This document shows positions 1-8,030 of a stretch of 54,727 nt of DNA, one piece after another. The translations under genes were made by a program, and so were the position numbers. The stretch covers positions 1 through 54,727 of the forward strand of contig RAZJ01000019.1 in NCBI GenBank assembly GCA_003612625.1. Direction: 5' to 3'. How positions within the stretch are numbered: the stretch's first letter is position 1; each line of letters starts with the position of its first letter. The notes beneath the pieces are model-generated. The model saw only the letters and a program-made list of their open reading frames with translations, was not told the DNA's origin and ran no database searches. This DNA comes from a bacterium 1XD42-1 (GTDB lineage Bacteria; Bacillota; Clostridia; Oscillospirales; Ruminococcaceae).

Positions 1-26
1 TGTGATAAACTTTTTACGTCATTCAT
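1..26 (-). CDS. tnpA: IS200/IS605 transposase TnpA, N-terminal codons only
   Basis: Only the start is visible: ATG at 26-24 followed by MNDVKSLS, which matches the usual beginning of IS200-type Y1 transposases (M-x-x-x-x-SLSH-T/S-KW). An AGGAGG Shine-Dalgarno lies about 10 bases upstream and is buried in a stem. The gene runs leftward out of the window, so catalytic residues (HUH motif, Tyr) cannot be checked. The identity is an inference from the short N-terminus plus the regulatory hairpins. Confidence 0.6.
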
Positions 27-33
27 TTGACAT

Positions 34-96
34 GAACCTCCTGTGTTTTGATGGGGCGGTTGCCAGACCTTCCCCATTCTACCACACTGGAGGTTC
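34..96 (-). promoter_or_regulatory. Shine-Dalgarno-sequestering stem of the IS200-type tnpA mRNA
   Basis: GAACCTCC (34-41) and GGAGGTTC (89-96) are perfect 8-nt complements; on the minus strand the downstream arm contains the transposase Shine-Dalgarno. In IS200 such a stem represses translation. The 47-nt interior is likely to fold further. Confidence 0.65.
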
Positions 97-124
97 TTCC
101 TTGTGCTAAAGCCTTTTTTATCCA

Positions 125-148
125 CCCCCGGTATAACCGGGGGTTTTT
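125..148. terminator. GC-rich hairpin at the IS end, terminator-like
   Basis: CCCCCGG-TATAA-CCGGGGG (125-143), a 7-bp perfect stem, is followed by TTTTT on the plus strand and by an A-rich run ending in T's on the other side. IS200 elements carry such a hairpin near the left end that blocks read-through from flanking genes. Confidence 0.7.
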
Positions 149-172
149 CTTGCCTACTCGGCGACAAAAATC

Positions 173-202
173 TGCCGTATAGGAGAAAAATCCTATACGG
201 CA
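173..202 (-). terminator. Rho-independent terminator of the secreted-protein gene at 210-2768
   Basis: A 12-bp perfect inverted repeat (TGCCGTATAGGA, 173-184, with 191-202) starts 7 bases after the stop codon. Read on the minus strand it is followed by GATTTTTG. The same stem sequence type is reused behind the two paralogs. Confidence 0.85.
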
Positions 203-209
203 AGTTAAA

Positions 210-2768
210 TTATTTACGTTTGAGTGTGTCAACAGAAATAATGATATAATCGCCTAATTCGGTATTGAAATGGAGATAACCATTTACATCGAAGAAAGCA
301 TCTGTCTGGGTGATTTCCTGATAAGTATTTGTTGCAGCATTAAAGGAATAGAAGTGGAGATCGGCAGCTTTTGCATTGGGGAGAGCAAGCCGGGCTGCCA
401 CAGAAGCAGGAACACCAAAAGAACCCTTTTGTGCCAAAGCTACAACATCCAAACGGTTAGAATAATACCGGTTAAAGTGGGCTTTGACAGCGGTGTTGTC
501 CATAGAAGCCATATTGATGTCGCGTCCCAAACGGGCAGCAGCAGAAACAGGGATTTGTACCCGAACATCTACAATGCCGTTTTTCATGGTATCTACTGAG
601 AGGTAAGCATTCAAGCCGGACTTTTGAGCGTCAGAGACAAGTGCTTGTAAGATATTGGCGGAAACAACAGAAATATTGCGCATGGAAATTTGAGCGTTGT
701 TAGAGCCATTGCTACGGGCTTGAGAGATTGCCTGGGACAAAGCACGAGCTGCGGCTGCCTGGGTAGCAGGGGCAGAAACAGAAGCTGTGACAGAATTGGT
801 TGCAGCAGAAGCACCAACAATGCCTTTAGAAAGCTGGGATTTTAAGATACCATTGATTGTGCTGGTAAGAGGGGAGAATACACTTTTTCCTCCGGTGGAA
901 CCGCCGGAGCTGCCAGAACCGCTGCCGCGGTTCGAGGACGGATTGTAGGCAACATAACGGTTATCGCTGCTATTAACGGGCTTATTCTCGCCTTGCTCAT
1001 ACGCAACTAAAACAACGTCACTCAGGCCCTTTAATGTAAATTTCAATTTATTGTTTATTTTCTGGACAGGAACTAATCTGGGCTGGTCATTGTGGTAGTG
1101 TATGGCTAAAATATTTTTTGCGCCATTGAGCCTGCGAGGAATATCCATTTCAATATTTACTGGTTTGTCGTAGGATTGCGGTCTGGCATCTTTATAAATT
1201 GAAATGTCAATGGAAACAGCCGTATTCGTTAAAATTTCTTTGATGACTTTTGCGAAAAGCTCATAACCAGGGATATTCGGGACAGCAGGAGAAGTATTAC
1301 CGCCAGAAGCTTCATCATCAGAAGGATTTAATTGAGAGTTGAAATCCGCAATATCTTCTGAAGCGTCTTTCTCTGAAGGCGTTAATTGCAGTTCAGCGTC
1401 TTCACCAACCGTGTTTTGAATTTCTTCAAAATCTGATTTCGGAATAGAAGCATCAGTAATGCCTTCGCTTTGCAGTTCATCATCAACCTTGACGGGATAG
1501 ATCTCATCTGCAATTACTTTGACAGTATAGCTTGTGCCAGCCTTGCCAGTGAAAAAGTAATTCCCATCAGCATCTACATCTAAGTCAGTAGCGTTGACAC
1601 TGACTGATTTAGAAGAATAACCTTCGGGCAGGGCAATTTTAAAACTGACTTTATAAGTCCCATCCTCATTTTTGACAATAGAGATTTCTTCAATCTTAGC
1701 GTCTTCCAGAACTTTACCATCTGGCGTCTTGATCTCAGAAGAAATCGTAGGCTGATTGGGATCCTCTTGGTCGCTTTCCAGTTCAAATACTAAGACATAA
1801 CGGGAATCATGTAAACCTGTGAAACTGTAAGTCCAGGGTTCGACTTCTGTGACAGTGAGGTCTTCTTCATCAATGATAGTTTCTAAGTTAGAAATTGTTA
1901 TTAATTTGACTTTTTTTCCTTCTTGCGGTTTGATTTTAAACTGGATCTTGTAGGTAGGATGATCACCAAGGTCTAGTAACTCTAGAGAAGGTTCGCCATC
2001 CAATTCGCCACCTTCAATCCGTTCAATAAAAGGAGGTGAAAAAGGCCATATTTGTCCGCCAGAAGAACCGTCATCTGGGTACATGCTCACTACGATGCTA
2101 TAATATTTTGTTACATACGCTGGATAAACAAGGGAACCCTCGAAAGTTTTAAAGCCATCCGCTTTAATGGCGTAAGTAATCTCTGTTTCTTCCGGGTAGT
2201 TTCTCTTGAAAGGAGCTATCCAATATGCGCTAGGATCCTGTGGATCTGTTGATTTTGTATAGGTCAGCTCTTCATCGTATTCAGGTTTTCCATCCCACGC
2301 AGGACGGCGAACGGTCGCTTCAATGGTAACGTCTCTGTCATCCCAAGGAACCGGTTTTCTCCAATCGGTCGCATCCATGATGTCAAACTGTATTTCACAA
2401 TCAGGTTGGAACCGGCCATAAAAATAAATATCGCCTGAGTCGGTCTCTTGCGGAATGTTATAGATTCCTTTCAGAGGAAGATTCTGCTCTGTAATTTCCT
2501 CATCCGGCGTAAGGGTCCATCCAACAAAGCTGTATCCTTCTTTTTCCAATTTTACAGAAGGGAAGCCAAACTCAGTTTTACCAGGGCTACTTACCTCATC
2601 ATCATAAAAGTAGTAATCGGGAGATTCAGGAGGAGGGCCGGTAACCCCTGAATCCTCACAGACAAAATGAACCCACCAAATTTTTCTGGCGGACACAGGA
2701 ACAGCTATCGTGATACATAAACACACAGCTAAAATAAGGGCAAAAGATTTGCTAAGTTTTCGCTTCAA
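210..2768 (-). CDS. Secreted multidomain protein, paralog 1 of a tandem trio
   Basis: 852 residues read leftward from a TTG start; GGAGAG lies 6 bases upstream and no ATG fits. Residues 1-27 are a Sec signal peptide (MKRKLSKSF, hydrophobic core, cut near VSA). Residues ~30-115 resemble a Listeria-Bacteroides/InlB B-type repeat ('GYSFVGWTL' ... 'IYFYGRF'). Beta-rich segments that I do not recognise follow to about 480. Residues ~500-610 hold a module with 'AKNILAIHYH' and 'LSDVVLVAY', then a Gly/Ser linker, then a C-terminal region of about 230 residues nearly identical to the next gene. There is no LPXTG, SLH, dockerin or lipobox, so the mode of attachment or release is unknown. It is the last gene of the trio and is followed by its own terminator. 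The molecular function is unknown; an extracellular or surface role is inferred. Confidence 0.85.
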   Translation of the reverse strand: MKRKLSKSFALILAVCLCITIAVPVSARKIWWVHFVCEDSGVTGPPPESPDYYFYDDEVSSPGKTEFGFPSVKLEKEGYSFVGWTLTPDEEITEQNLPLKGIYNIPQETDSGDIYFYGRFQPDCEIQFDIMDATDWRKPVPWDDRDVTIEATVRRPAWDGKPEYDEELTYTKSTDPQDPSAYWIAPFKRNYPEETEITYAIKADGFKTFEGSLVYPAYVTKYYSIVVSMYPDDGSSGGQIWPFSPPFIERIEGGELDGEPSLELLDLGDHPTYKIQFKIKPQEGKKVKLITISNLETIIDEEDLTVTEVEPWTYSFTGLHDSRYVLVFELESDQEDPNQPTISSEIKTPDGKVLEDAKIEEISIVKNEDGTYKVSFKIALPEGYSSKSVSVNATDLDVDADGNYFFTGKAGTSYTVKVIADEIYPVKVDDELQSEGITDASIPKSDFEEIQNTVGEDAELQLTPSEKDASEDIADFNSQLNPSDDEASGGNTSPAVPNIPGYELFAKVIKEILTNTAVSIDISIYKDARPQSYDKPVNIEMDIPRRLNGAKNILAIHYHNDQPRLVPVQKINNKLKFTLKGLSDVVLVAYEQGENKPVNSSDNRYVAYNPSSNRGSGSGSSGGSTGGKSVFSPLTSTINGILKSQLSKGIVGASAATNSVTASVSAPATQAAAARALSQAISQARSNGSNNAQISMRNISVVSANILQALVSDAQKSGLNAYLSVDTMKNGIVDVRVQIPVSAAARLGRDINMASMDNTAVKAHFNRYYSNRLDVVALAQKGSFGVPASVAARLALPNAKAADLHFYSFNAATNTYQEITQTDAFFDVNGYLHFNTELGDYIIISVDTLKRK

Positions 2769-2858
2769 TACAATCTCTCCTTTGCTAAGTTTTTTCCCAG
2801 GGGGGATGGAATAAAACTTTCTTTAGGGGAAAAGTATTGAAATAATCGGTATAAAATT

Positions 2859-2888
2859 ATTATATCTTATGGATTTGCTGAAAGTCAA
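2859..2888 (-). promoter_or_regulatory. SigA-type promoter of the 210-2768 gene
   Basis: Minus-strand TTGACT (2883-2888), 18-bp spacer, TATAAT (2859-2864). The surrounding block including a downstream TTTTATACCGATTATT stretch is repeated almost exactly before the next paralog, so the promoter was duplicated with the gene. Confidence 0.8.
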
Positions 2889-2916
2889 GGGTTTTTATTT
2901 GATATGGAAAAAAGGC

Positions 2917-2944
2917 TGCCGCACAGGAAAAATCCCATGCGGCA
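2917..2944 (-). terminator. Terminator behind the 2953-5460 gene
   Basis: TGCCGCA (2917-2923) pairs with TGCGGCA (2938-2944) with a partly paired interior. On the minus strand the hairpin is followed by GCCTTTTTTCC. It lies between the stop codon of paralog 2 and the promoter of paralog 1, so each paralog is its own transcription unit. Confidence 0.8.
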
Positions 2945-2952
2945 AATTTGAT

Positions 2953-5460
2953 TTATTTACGTTTCAGGGTATCAACAGAAATAATGATATAATCGCCTAA
3001 TTCGGTATTGAAGTGGAGGTAACCATTTGCGTCGAAGAAAGCGTCTGTTTGTGTGATTTCCTGATAAGCATTTGTTGCGGGATTAAAGGAATAGAAGTGG
3101 AGATCGGCTGCTTTTGCATTGGGGAGAGCGAGCCGGGCTGCCACAGAAGCAGGAATCCCAAAAGAACCCTTTTGTGCCAAAGCTACAACATCCAAACGGT
3201 TCGAATAATACCGGTTAAAGTGGGCTTTGACAGCGGTGTTGTCCATAGAAGCCATATTGATGTCACGGCCCAAACGGGAAGCAGCAGAAACAGGAATTTG
3301 TACCCGTACATCCACAACGCCATTTTTCATGGTATCTACCGAAAGGTAAGCGTTCAAGCCGGACTTTTGGGCGTCAGAAGCAAGTGCTTGTAAGATATTG
3401 GCGGAAACAACAGAAATATTGCGCATGGCAATTTGAGCATTGTTAGAGCCATTGATACGGGCCTGGGAGATTGCCTGGGACAAAGCACGGGCTGCGGCTG
3501 CCTGGGTAGCAGGGGCAGAAACAGAAGCTGTTACTGCCGAAGAAGCACTAACGATTCCTTTTGTAAGCTGGGATTTTAAGATACCGTTGATTGTGCTGGT
3601 AAGTGGGGAGAAGATGCTGGAGCTGTTTCCAGAGGAACCGCCGGAGCCGCCAGAACTGCTGCCGCTTGAGGATGGATTGTAGGCAACATAACTGTTGTTA
3701 TCATTACCGGATGGGTTAGAAGGCTCTGAAACAGATTCTCCCGGTGTATATTCCACAAGAACAACGTCACTCAAGCCCTGCAAAGTAAAGTTGAGTTTAC
3801 TGCCCATTCTATGAACAGGGACAATTCTACGCTGGCCTTTATGATGATGTATTGCTAAAATATTTTTTGCGCTTTGTAATTTAGAAGGAACACTCATTTG
3901 AATATTGACGCTGCCATTATGTGTTTTTTCTGCTGGAGAACCGCCTACATAAATTGAAATGTCAACAGCAACAGCATTAGATGTCAGGATTTCTTTAATC
4001 AATGTTCCCATTGCTTCGACAAATGCAGAATAACCAGGAATACTTTGGGCATTGTCATCGTCAGAAGTATTATCATCAGGATCAGAAGACGGCAACAGCT
4101 CGTTTAACTCCCCAATATCCTTAGAAATATCTTCTTCTGATTTTTCAGAAGGATTGACTTCCAGTGTAGCATTTTCGCCAAACTCTTCCTTGATTTCGTC
4201 TAAACTGGATCCAGAAGTTTGAACCTCAGTAATGCCTTCATCTTCAAGATCCGGACTAACTTCAACAGGATTCGCGGCTTTCACAGAAAAGGTAACCGTA
4301 TATTTTGTTTTAGCCTGGGCTGTAAAGGAATAGACACCCTCAGCATCTACATCCAAATCAGTCACGTTATTTACGGAAACAGAGCCTGTTGAAATATATC
4401 CTTCTGGGATATTTGGTTTAAAGCTGATTTTATAAGTCCCGTCCTCATTTTTAGTGATTTCAGGATCTCCGTCAAAACCGCTTTCGTCCCCCTCATAACC
4501 CTTTAAATCAGCGGTTATTTCTGGAGCGTCAGTATCCGGTTCGTCAACCTCTACTATATCCCATTCAACAACAGCTGTATATTTCTTTTTCAGATCCGCG
4601 TTAATCGTGTAAGTACCGGCTTCTTGGTCTTCTGTGAGGGCAACTGGATCAGTAGAACCATCCACCTTAGCTGTAACGGATTTAAGTGTTTTACCTTTTT
4701 CGGGGTTAATACTAAAAGTGATATTATAATGACTGTCATCCGCTTTTTTAAACTCAAGGCTTCCCGGTTTAGCGCCTTCCATAGCAAAGGTAGGCATATT
4801 GGGATCTTCAGGCACTAATGTTACTAGAGTAGTAAAATCCTGGGGGTTCGCCATATCGAAATTAACTGGCTCATTATAGTATTCAAAACCTTCTTTAAAA
4901 ACATAAAGATGATATTGCCCATGTGCCTTGTTTGTTATTTTCCCAATATAAATTCCGGGATTTTCACTGGATTCTTTCGCATCAAATCCGAGATCCGACT
5001 TAGGATCATCTACTATACCTACATTCGCACCTGGAATACTTAAACCACCATATTTAATGTTAATCGTTGCCGCATAGATTTTTCCCCATTGGGCATAAAA
5101 TGTAATGGGGCTATCCGGAGTATTATCCGGAATGGTATATTCATGGCCCTCAATAATATCCTCCCCATTTGCATCTTCTTTTAAAGACCAGCCTACCCAA
5201 GCATATCCTGTTTTGCTAGGCAGCTCATCCCGCTCTAAGATTCCATCACTTATCAATTTGTAAATATGGTGAAGCTTAACGGTACGATTACCCGAATCAT
5301 AAACGGTTTCATCTTTCGGCAGGTTGCCTGACTTATCCGCACCATTCACGTCATAAACGACTGTCCACTGTTGTGTAGCGAACGCAGGAACAGCTGTTGT
5401 GATACATAAGCACACAGCTAAGACAAGAGCAAAAGCTTTATTCCATTTTTTTAGCTTCAA
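2953..5460 (-). CDS. Secreted multidomain protein, paralog 2 of a tandem trio
   Basis: 835 residues from a TTG start with GGAGAGG 6 bases upstream. The signal peptide spans residues 1-28 (MKLKKWNKAFALVLAV, cut near AFA). Residues ~30-125 form an InlB/Listeria-Bacteroides-like repeat ('GYAWVGWSL', 'ITFYAQWG'). A carboxypeptidase-regulatory-like segment ('INIKYGGLSIPGANV') and several unassigned beta modules with an Asp/Glu-rich stretch follow. The 'AKNILAIHHH' / 'LSDVVLVEY' module, a Gly/Ser-rich linker and the conserved C-terminal block are shared with both neighbours. No cell-wall sorting signal is visible. N-terminal halves of the three paralogs differ strongly while C-termini are nearly the same, suggesting modular diversification or gene conversion. 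Function unknown. Confidence 0.85.
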   Translation of the reverse strand: MKLKKWNKAFALVLAVCLCITTAVPAFATQQWTVVYDVNGADKSGNLPKDETVYDSGNRTVKLHHIYKLISDGILERDELPSKTGYAWVGWSLKEDANGEDIIEGHEYTIPDNTPDSPITFYAQWGKIYAATINIKYGGLSIPGANVGIVDDPKSDLGFDAKESSENPGIYIGKITNKAHGQYHLYVFKEGFEYYNEPVNFDMANPQDFTTLVTLVPEDPNMPTFAMEGAKPGSLEFKKADDSHYNITFSINPEKGKTLKSVTAKVDGSTDPVALTEDQEAGTYTINADLKKKYTAVVEWDIVEVDEPDTDAPEITADLKGYEGDESGFDGDPEITKNEDGTYKISFKPNIPEGYISTGSVSVNNVTDLDVDAEGVYSFTAQAKTKYTVTFSVKAANPVEVSPDLEDEGITEVQTSGSSLDEIKEEFGENATLEVNPSEKSEEDISKDIGELNELLPSSDPDDNTSDDDNAQSIPGYSAFVEAMGTLIKEILTSNAVAVDISIYVGGSPAEKTHNGSVNIQMSVPSKLQSAKNILAIHHHKGQRRIVPVHRMGSKLNFTLQGLSDVVLVEYTPGESVSEPSNPSGNDNNSYVAYNPSSSGSSSGGSGGSSGNSSSIFSPLTSTINGILKSQLTKGIVSASSAVTASVSAPATQAAAARALSQAISQARINGSNNAQIAMRNISVVSANILQALASDAQKSGLNAYLSVDTMKNGVVDVRVQIPVSAASRLGRDINMASMDNTAVKAHFNRYYSNRLDVVALAQKGSFGIPASVAARLALPNAKAADLHFYSFNPATNAYQEITQTDAFFDANGYLHFNTELGDYIIISVDTLKRK

Positions 5461-5550
5461 TACAATCCTCTCCTTTGATTAAGTCTTGCCCCTGGGGGAG
5501 GGGATAAAACTGGTTTCGGGGAAAAGTATTGAAATAATCGGTATAAAATG

Positions 5551-5580
5551 ATTATATCTTATAAGATTGCCTAAAGTCAA
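5551..5580 (-). promoter_or_regulatory. SigA-type promoter of the 2953-5460 gene
   Basis: Minus-strand TTGACT (5575-5580), 18-bp spacer, TATAAT (5551-5556): same elements, spacing and flanks as the promoter at 2859-2888. Confidence 0.8.
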
Positions 5581-5607
5581 TGCTTTTTAGGCTGAAAAAT
5601 AGGAAAA

Positions 5608-5644
5608 CGCTGCCGCATAGGAGAAAGGAGACTATGCAGCAGCG
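5608..5644 (-). terminator. Terminator behind the 5688-7586 gene
   Basis: CGCTGCCGCATAG (5608-5620) faces CTATGCAGCAGCG (5632-5644). The minus-strand transcript leaves the stem into GTTTTCC. The stem resembles the terminators of the other two paralogs (GCCGCATAGG core). Confidence 0.75.
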
Positions 5645-5687
5645 CAAAAGATATTTTTGACGGAAAGACTAATGAAGCAAGTTTAAA

Positions 5688-7586
5688 TTATTTCAGTTCA
5701 AGAGCGCCAACAGAAATGACGATATAGCCGCCCAGTTCGGTATTGAAATGGAGGTAGCCATTTACATCAATGAAAGCACCGGTTTGAACCATTTCCTGAT
5801 AAGAATTTGTTGCAGCATTGAAGGAATAGAAATGGAGATCAGCAGCATTGGCATTGCCAAGAGCCAGACGGGCTGCAACAGAAGCAGGAACACCAAAAGA
5901 ACCATTCTGAGCCAGAGCAACAACATCCAAGCGGTTGGAATAATACCGGTTGAAGCGGGCTTTCACAGCGGTATTGTCAACAGAAGCCATATTTACGTCA
6001 CGGCCCAAACGAGCAGCGGCAGAAACAGGGATTCTTACGCGGACGTCAACAATACCATTTTTCATGGTATCTACGGAAAGGTAAGCATTTACACCAGATT
6101 TCCGGGCTTCGGAAGCCATGGATTCCAGGATAGAAGCGGAAACAACGGATACATTTTGCATAATGGCTTCCGCAGAGTTGGAGCCGTTAGCACGGGCTTT
6201 GGAAACAGCCTGGGAAATCGCACGGGTTGCGGAAGCTTGGGTTGCGGGAGTGGAAATGGAAGCGGCTGCAGTGCCGGTTACAGCAGAAGCTGCGCCAACA
6301 GTACCTTTAGAAAGCTGGGATTTGAGGATGCCGTTGATGGTATTGGTCAGTTGGTTGAACATGCTGGAACCGCCTTTTTTGGAGGAGGAACCGCCGCCAC
6401 CGCCGCCGGAACCACCGGAGCTGCCGCCAGGATTATAGGCAACATAACGGTCATTAGAGGAACCAGGTTTATTGTCATCCACTGGCGGTTGAGGATCTTC
6501 ACTGCCACTATCGGCAGGTGTGTACTCAACCAAAGCTACATCGCTAAGACCTGTAAGAGTGAAAGAAACTTTTCCATCTTTAATAATGGTTGGGAGAATT
6601 CTTGGCTTATTACCATGATAATGGATGGCTAAGAGGTTTTTTGCATTCTGGAACATAGATGGAAGAGGAATCTCAACACTGACTGTGCCAGAGTGGTCTT
6701 TTGTTTTGCCATCTGCATCTTGAACTTCGATGCTAAATGTAAATTTGTTGCTTGTATTGATCTTTTTGATGGCAGGAGCTTTAGAAACATCGAATGTTTT
6801 CCCTAACTCATCTTTTACTTCGTCAGCGGTAGCTGTTTCAGGAAGTGCAGCGACATCTTCTTCTGCTGTTTTAAGATCATCATTTATTTTAGTTTCTGCT
6901 TCTGCGGCGTCTATTACAATTTTGTCACCTTTATCAACCGTAGCGCCTATTGTTACCTCGTCTGCAGGAAGCTGTTCCTTCAGAGTCTCATCTTTAATTT
7001 CGACCTCAGCTTTAGGGTGTACAGTAATAGTGATTGTAGCAGGAGTATCTACACCTTCAACAGTCAAAGAAACTGTTTTATGTTCGGCTGTTAATACAGC
7101 TCCATTTGCAGGGAAAACTGTAATCTTATTGGTTTCGAAATCTGCTAACGCTACTTCTTTTGTTGTCTTATCGCTCATGGTCAGGGTAACAGTTAAACCA
7201 GTAAGATCCAGTTTATCACCTACGGTATAAGATGTTTTTGTGGGTTGTGATTTTACAGCGATTCCAGTAACAGTAGCCTCTGCGGCTGTTTCTTTCTGCC
7301 AAATAGCATAGAAAGTCTGATCACCACTATCTTTAAATACAAATCCGTCTAAAGCTGTTGTTGCATCTTTATCGGTATTCCATCCTAAAAATTTATAACC
7401 CTCTCTTGTAGGTTTTTCACTAGTAAAAGAAAATGAAACCCCACTGTCATAATCTGTCTTGTTATCTGTTGGAGCAGTTCCAGTTGCACCATTGAGATTA
7501 TATGTTACGCTTCCTGCGAAAGCCGGGGTAGTGCACAAGCTGACTGCCATTAACAGGGCAAGGGCTTTGCTAAATCTTCGATTCAA
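5688..7586 (-). CDS. Secreted multidomain protein, paralog 3 of a tandem trio
   Basis: 632 residues, TTG start, GGAGAGG 6 bases upstream. The signal peptide spans residues 1-24 (cut after AFA). Residues ~26-98 are a Listeria-Bacteroides/InlB-type repeat ('GYKFLGWNTD', 'QTFYAIWQ'). Residues ~103-190 match a bacterial Ig-like fold of the type often found in clostridial surface proteins ('YTVGDKLDLTGLTVT'). The 'AKNLLAIHYH' / 'LSDVALVEY' module (~310-365), a Gly-rich linker (~385-410) and the shared C-terminal block (~410-632) follow. This copy is shorter and its C-terminus is the most divergent of the three. No anchoring motif is visible. It is the promoter-proximal member, facing an XRE regulator across a 444-bp gap. 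Extracellular role inferred, activity unknown. Confidence 0.85.
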   Translation of the reverse strand: MNRRFSKALALLMAVSLCTTPAFAGSVTYNLNGATGTAPTDNKTDYDSGVSFSFTSEKPTREGYKFLGWNTDKDATTALDGFVFKDSGDQTFYAIWQKETAAEATVTGIAVKSQPTKTSYTVGDKLDLTGLTVTLTMSDKTTKEVALADFETNKITVFPANGAVLTAEHKTVSLTVEGVDTPATITITVHPKAEVEIKDETLKEQLPADEVTIGATVDKGDKIVIDAAEAETKINDDLKTAEEDVAALPETATADEVKDELGKTFDVSKAPAIKKINTSNKFTFSIEVQDADGKTKDHSGTVSVEIPLPSMFQNAKNLLAIHYHGNKPRILPTIIKDGKVSFTLTGLSDVALVEYTPADSGSEDPQPPVDDNKPGSSNDRYVAYNPGGSSGGSGGGGGGSSSKKGGSSMFNQLTNTINGILKSQLSKGTVGAASAVTGTAAASISTPATQASATRAISQAVSKARANGSNSAEAIMQNVSVVSASILESMASEARKSGVNAYLSVDTMKNGIVDVRVRIPVSAAARLGRDVNMASVDNTAVKARFNRYYSNRLDVVALAQNGSFGVPASVAARLALGNANAADLHFYSFNAATNSYQEMVQTGAFIDVNGYLHFNTELGGYIVISVGALELK

Positions 7587-7953
7587 GTCTATCCTCTCCT
7601 TTATGAGTTTTGTCCACTAATAATTGATATGTAAAAAGAATAAGCCTCACGAAAAAAGGCAAAACTCCCTTATAGCCAAAGGGGGCCTGCTTTTTCCTGA
7701 AATTATGAATTTTTTGAAAAGCCATTGCCCCTGGCATTAGAAAATGATATAGTATAAGGTGTCAGATTATACAATTCATTTTTTCTCATTTGCTTTTTGG
7801 ACAAACAGGCCCTAAGGCTTGTTTCTTTTTACCCTTTTATCATCCCTGGCGAAAATGGCACAGGATGAATCAACTTCCCCTCCTTTTCTTTATTGAGATG
7901 GCTGATTTTTCCAGGCACCACCCCTTTCACCTGGAATAAAAAAAGATCGCCAT
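7587..7953 (-). other. Candidate long structured leader of the 5688-7586 gene
   Basis: This 444-bp gap (7587-8030) has no convincing gene. If the minus promoter at 7960-7987 is real, the transcript carries about 365 nt of leader. On the minus strand I see consecutive hairpins: CCAGG with CCTGG (7915-7935 region), AAACAAGCC with GGCCTGTTT (7803-7824 region), GCCA with TGGC (about 7722-7737) and a terminator-like hairpin at 7652-7688. No known riboswitch class was recognised. Confidence 0.35.
7652..7688 (-). terminator. Attenuator-like hairpin upstream of paralog 3
   Basis: On the minus strand CCCTT and AAGGG plus an outer GGC/GCC pairing are followed by TTTTTT (7657-7652), only about 65 bases before the TTG start. 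It could terminate an upstream transcript or attenuate paralog 3. The stem is imperfect. Confidence 0.45.
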
Positions 7954-7959
7954 ATCTTT

Positions 7960-7987
7960 ATTATATATAGGTTTTCCAAAAAGTCAA
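7960..7987 (-). promoter_or_regulatory. SigA-type promoter pointing at paralog 3
   Basis: Minus-strand TTGACT (7982-7987), 16-bp spacer, TATAAT (7960-7965). It resembles the promoters of the other two paralogs but lies far from the coding start and overlaps the putative XRE operators. Confidence 0.55.
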
Positions 7988-8010
7988 TATATTTTTAGGA
8001 TTTCTAAAAA
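7967..8010. promoter_or_regulatory. Two similar 16-bp sites, candidate operators of the XRE regulator
   Basis: ATAGGTTTTCCAAAAA (7967-7982) and TTAGGATTTCTAAAAA (7995-8010) agree at 13 of 16 positions, 28 bp apart. The second lies in a perfect inverted repeat TTTTTAG-GATTT-CTAAAAA (7992-8010). The first overlaps the minus promoter of paralog 3, the second lies just before the XRE gene. Confidence 0.45.
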
Positions 8011-8030
8011 ATAGAAGGAGAACTCTTTTT

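Larger units (their letters stand above)
1..148 (-). mobile_element. Left end of an IS200/IS605-family insertion sequence (partial)
   Basis: Three features known from IS200-type left ends occur together, read on the minus strand. There is a perfect GC-rich hairpin at the outer edge (125-143), a long-range stem that hides the transposase Shine-Dalgarno (34-41 with 89-96), and the first codons of a TnpA-like protein leaving the window at base 1. The exact outer boundary cannot be fixed because the rest of the element is outside the window. The element sits just downstream of the terminator of the secreted-protein gene at 210-2768. Family assignment rests on architecture and the eight visible N-terminal residues. 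Confidence 0.7.

Noticed and set aside
23-232. Open frame of 69 codons on the minus strand at the left edge
   Set aside because: It runs through the IS200 regulatory stem and both terminator hairpins and ends at the true tnpA ribosome site; no ribosome site of its own.
5748-6632. 294-codon open frame on the plus strand
   Set aside because: It is antisense to the conserved, biased C-terminal coding block of the secreted paralog; similar antisense frames appear opposite the other two copies.
7700-7790. 28-codon frame starting MRKNELYNL in the gap before paralog 3
   Set aside because: No ribosome site and no sign of conservation; more likely part of a structured leader.
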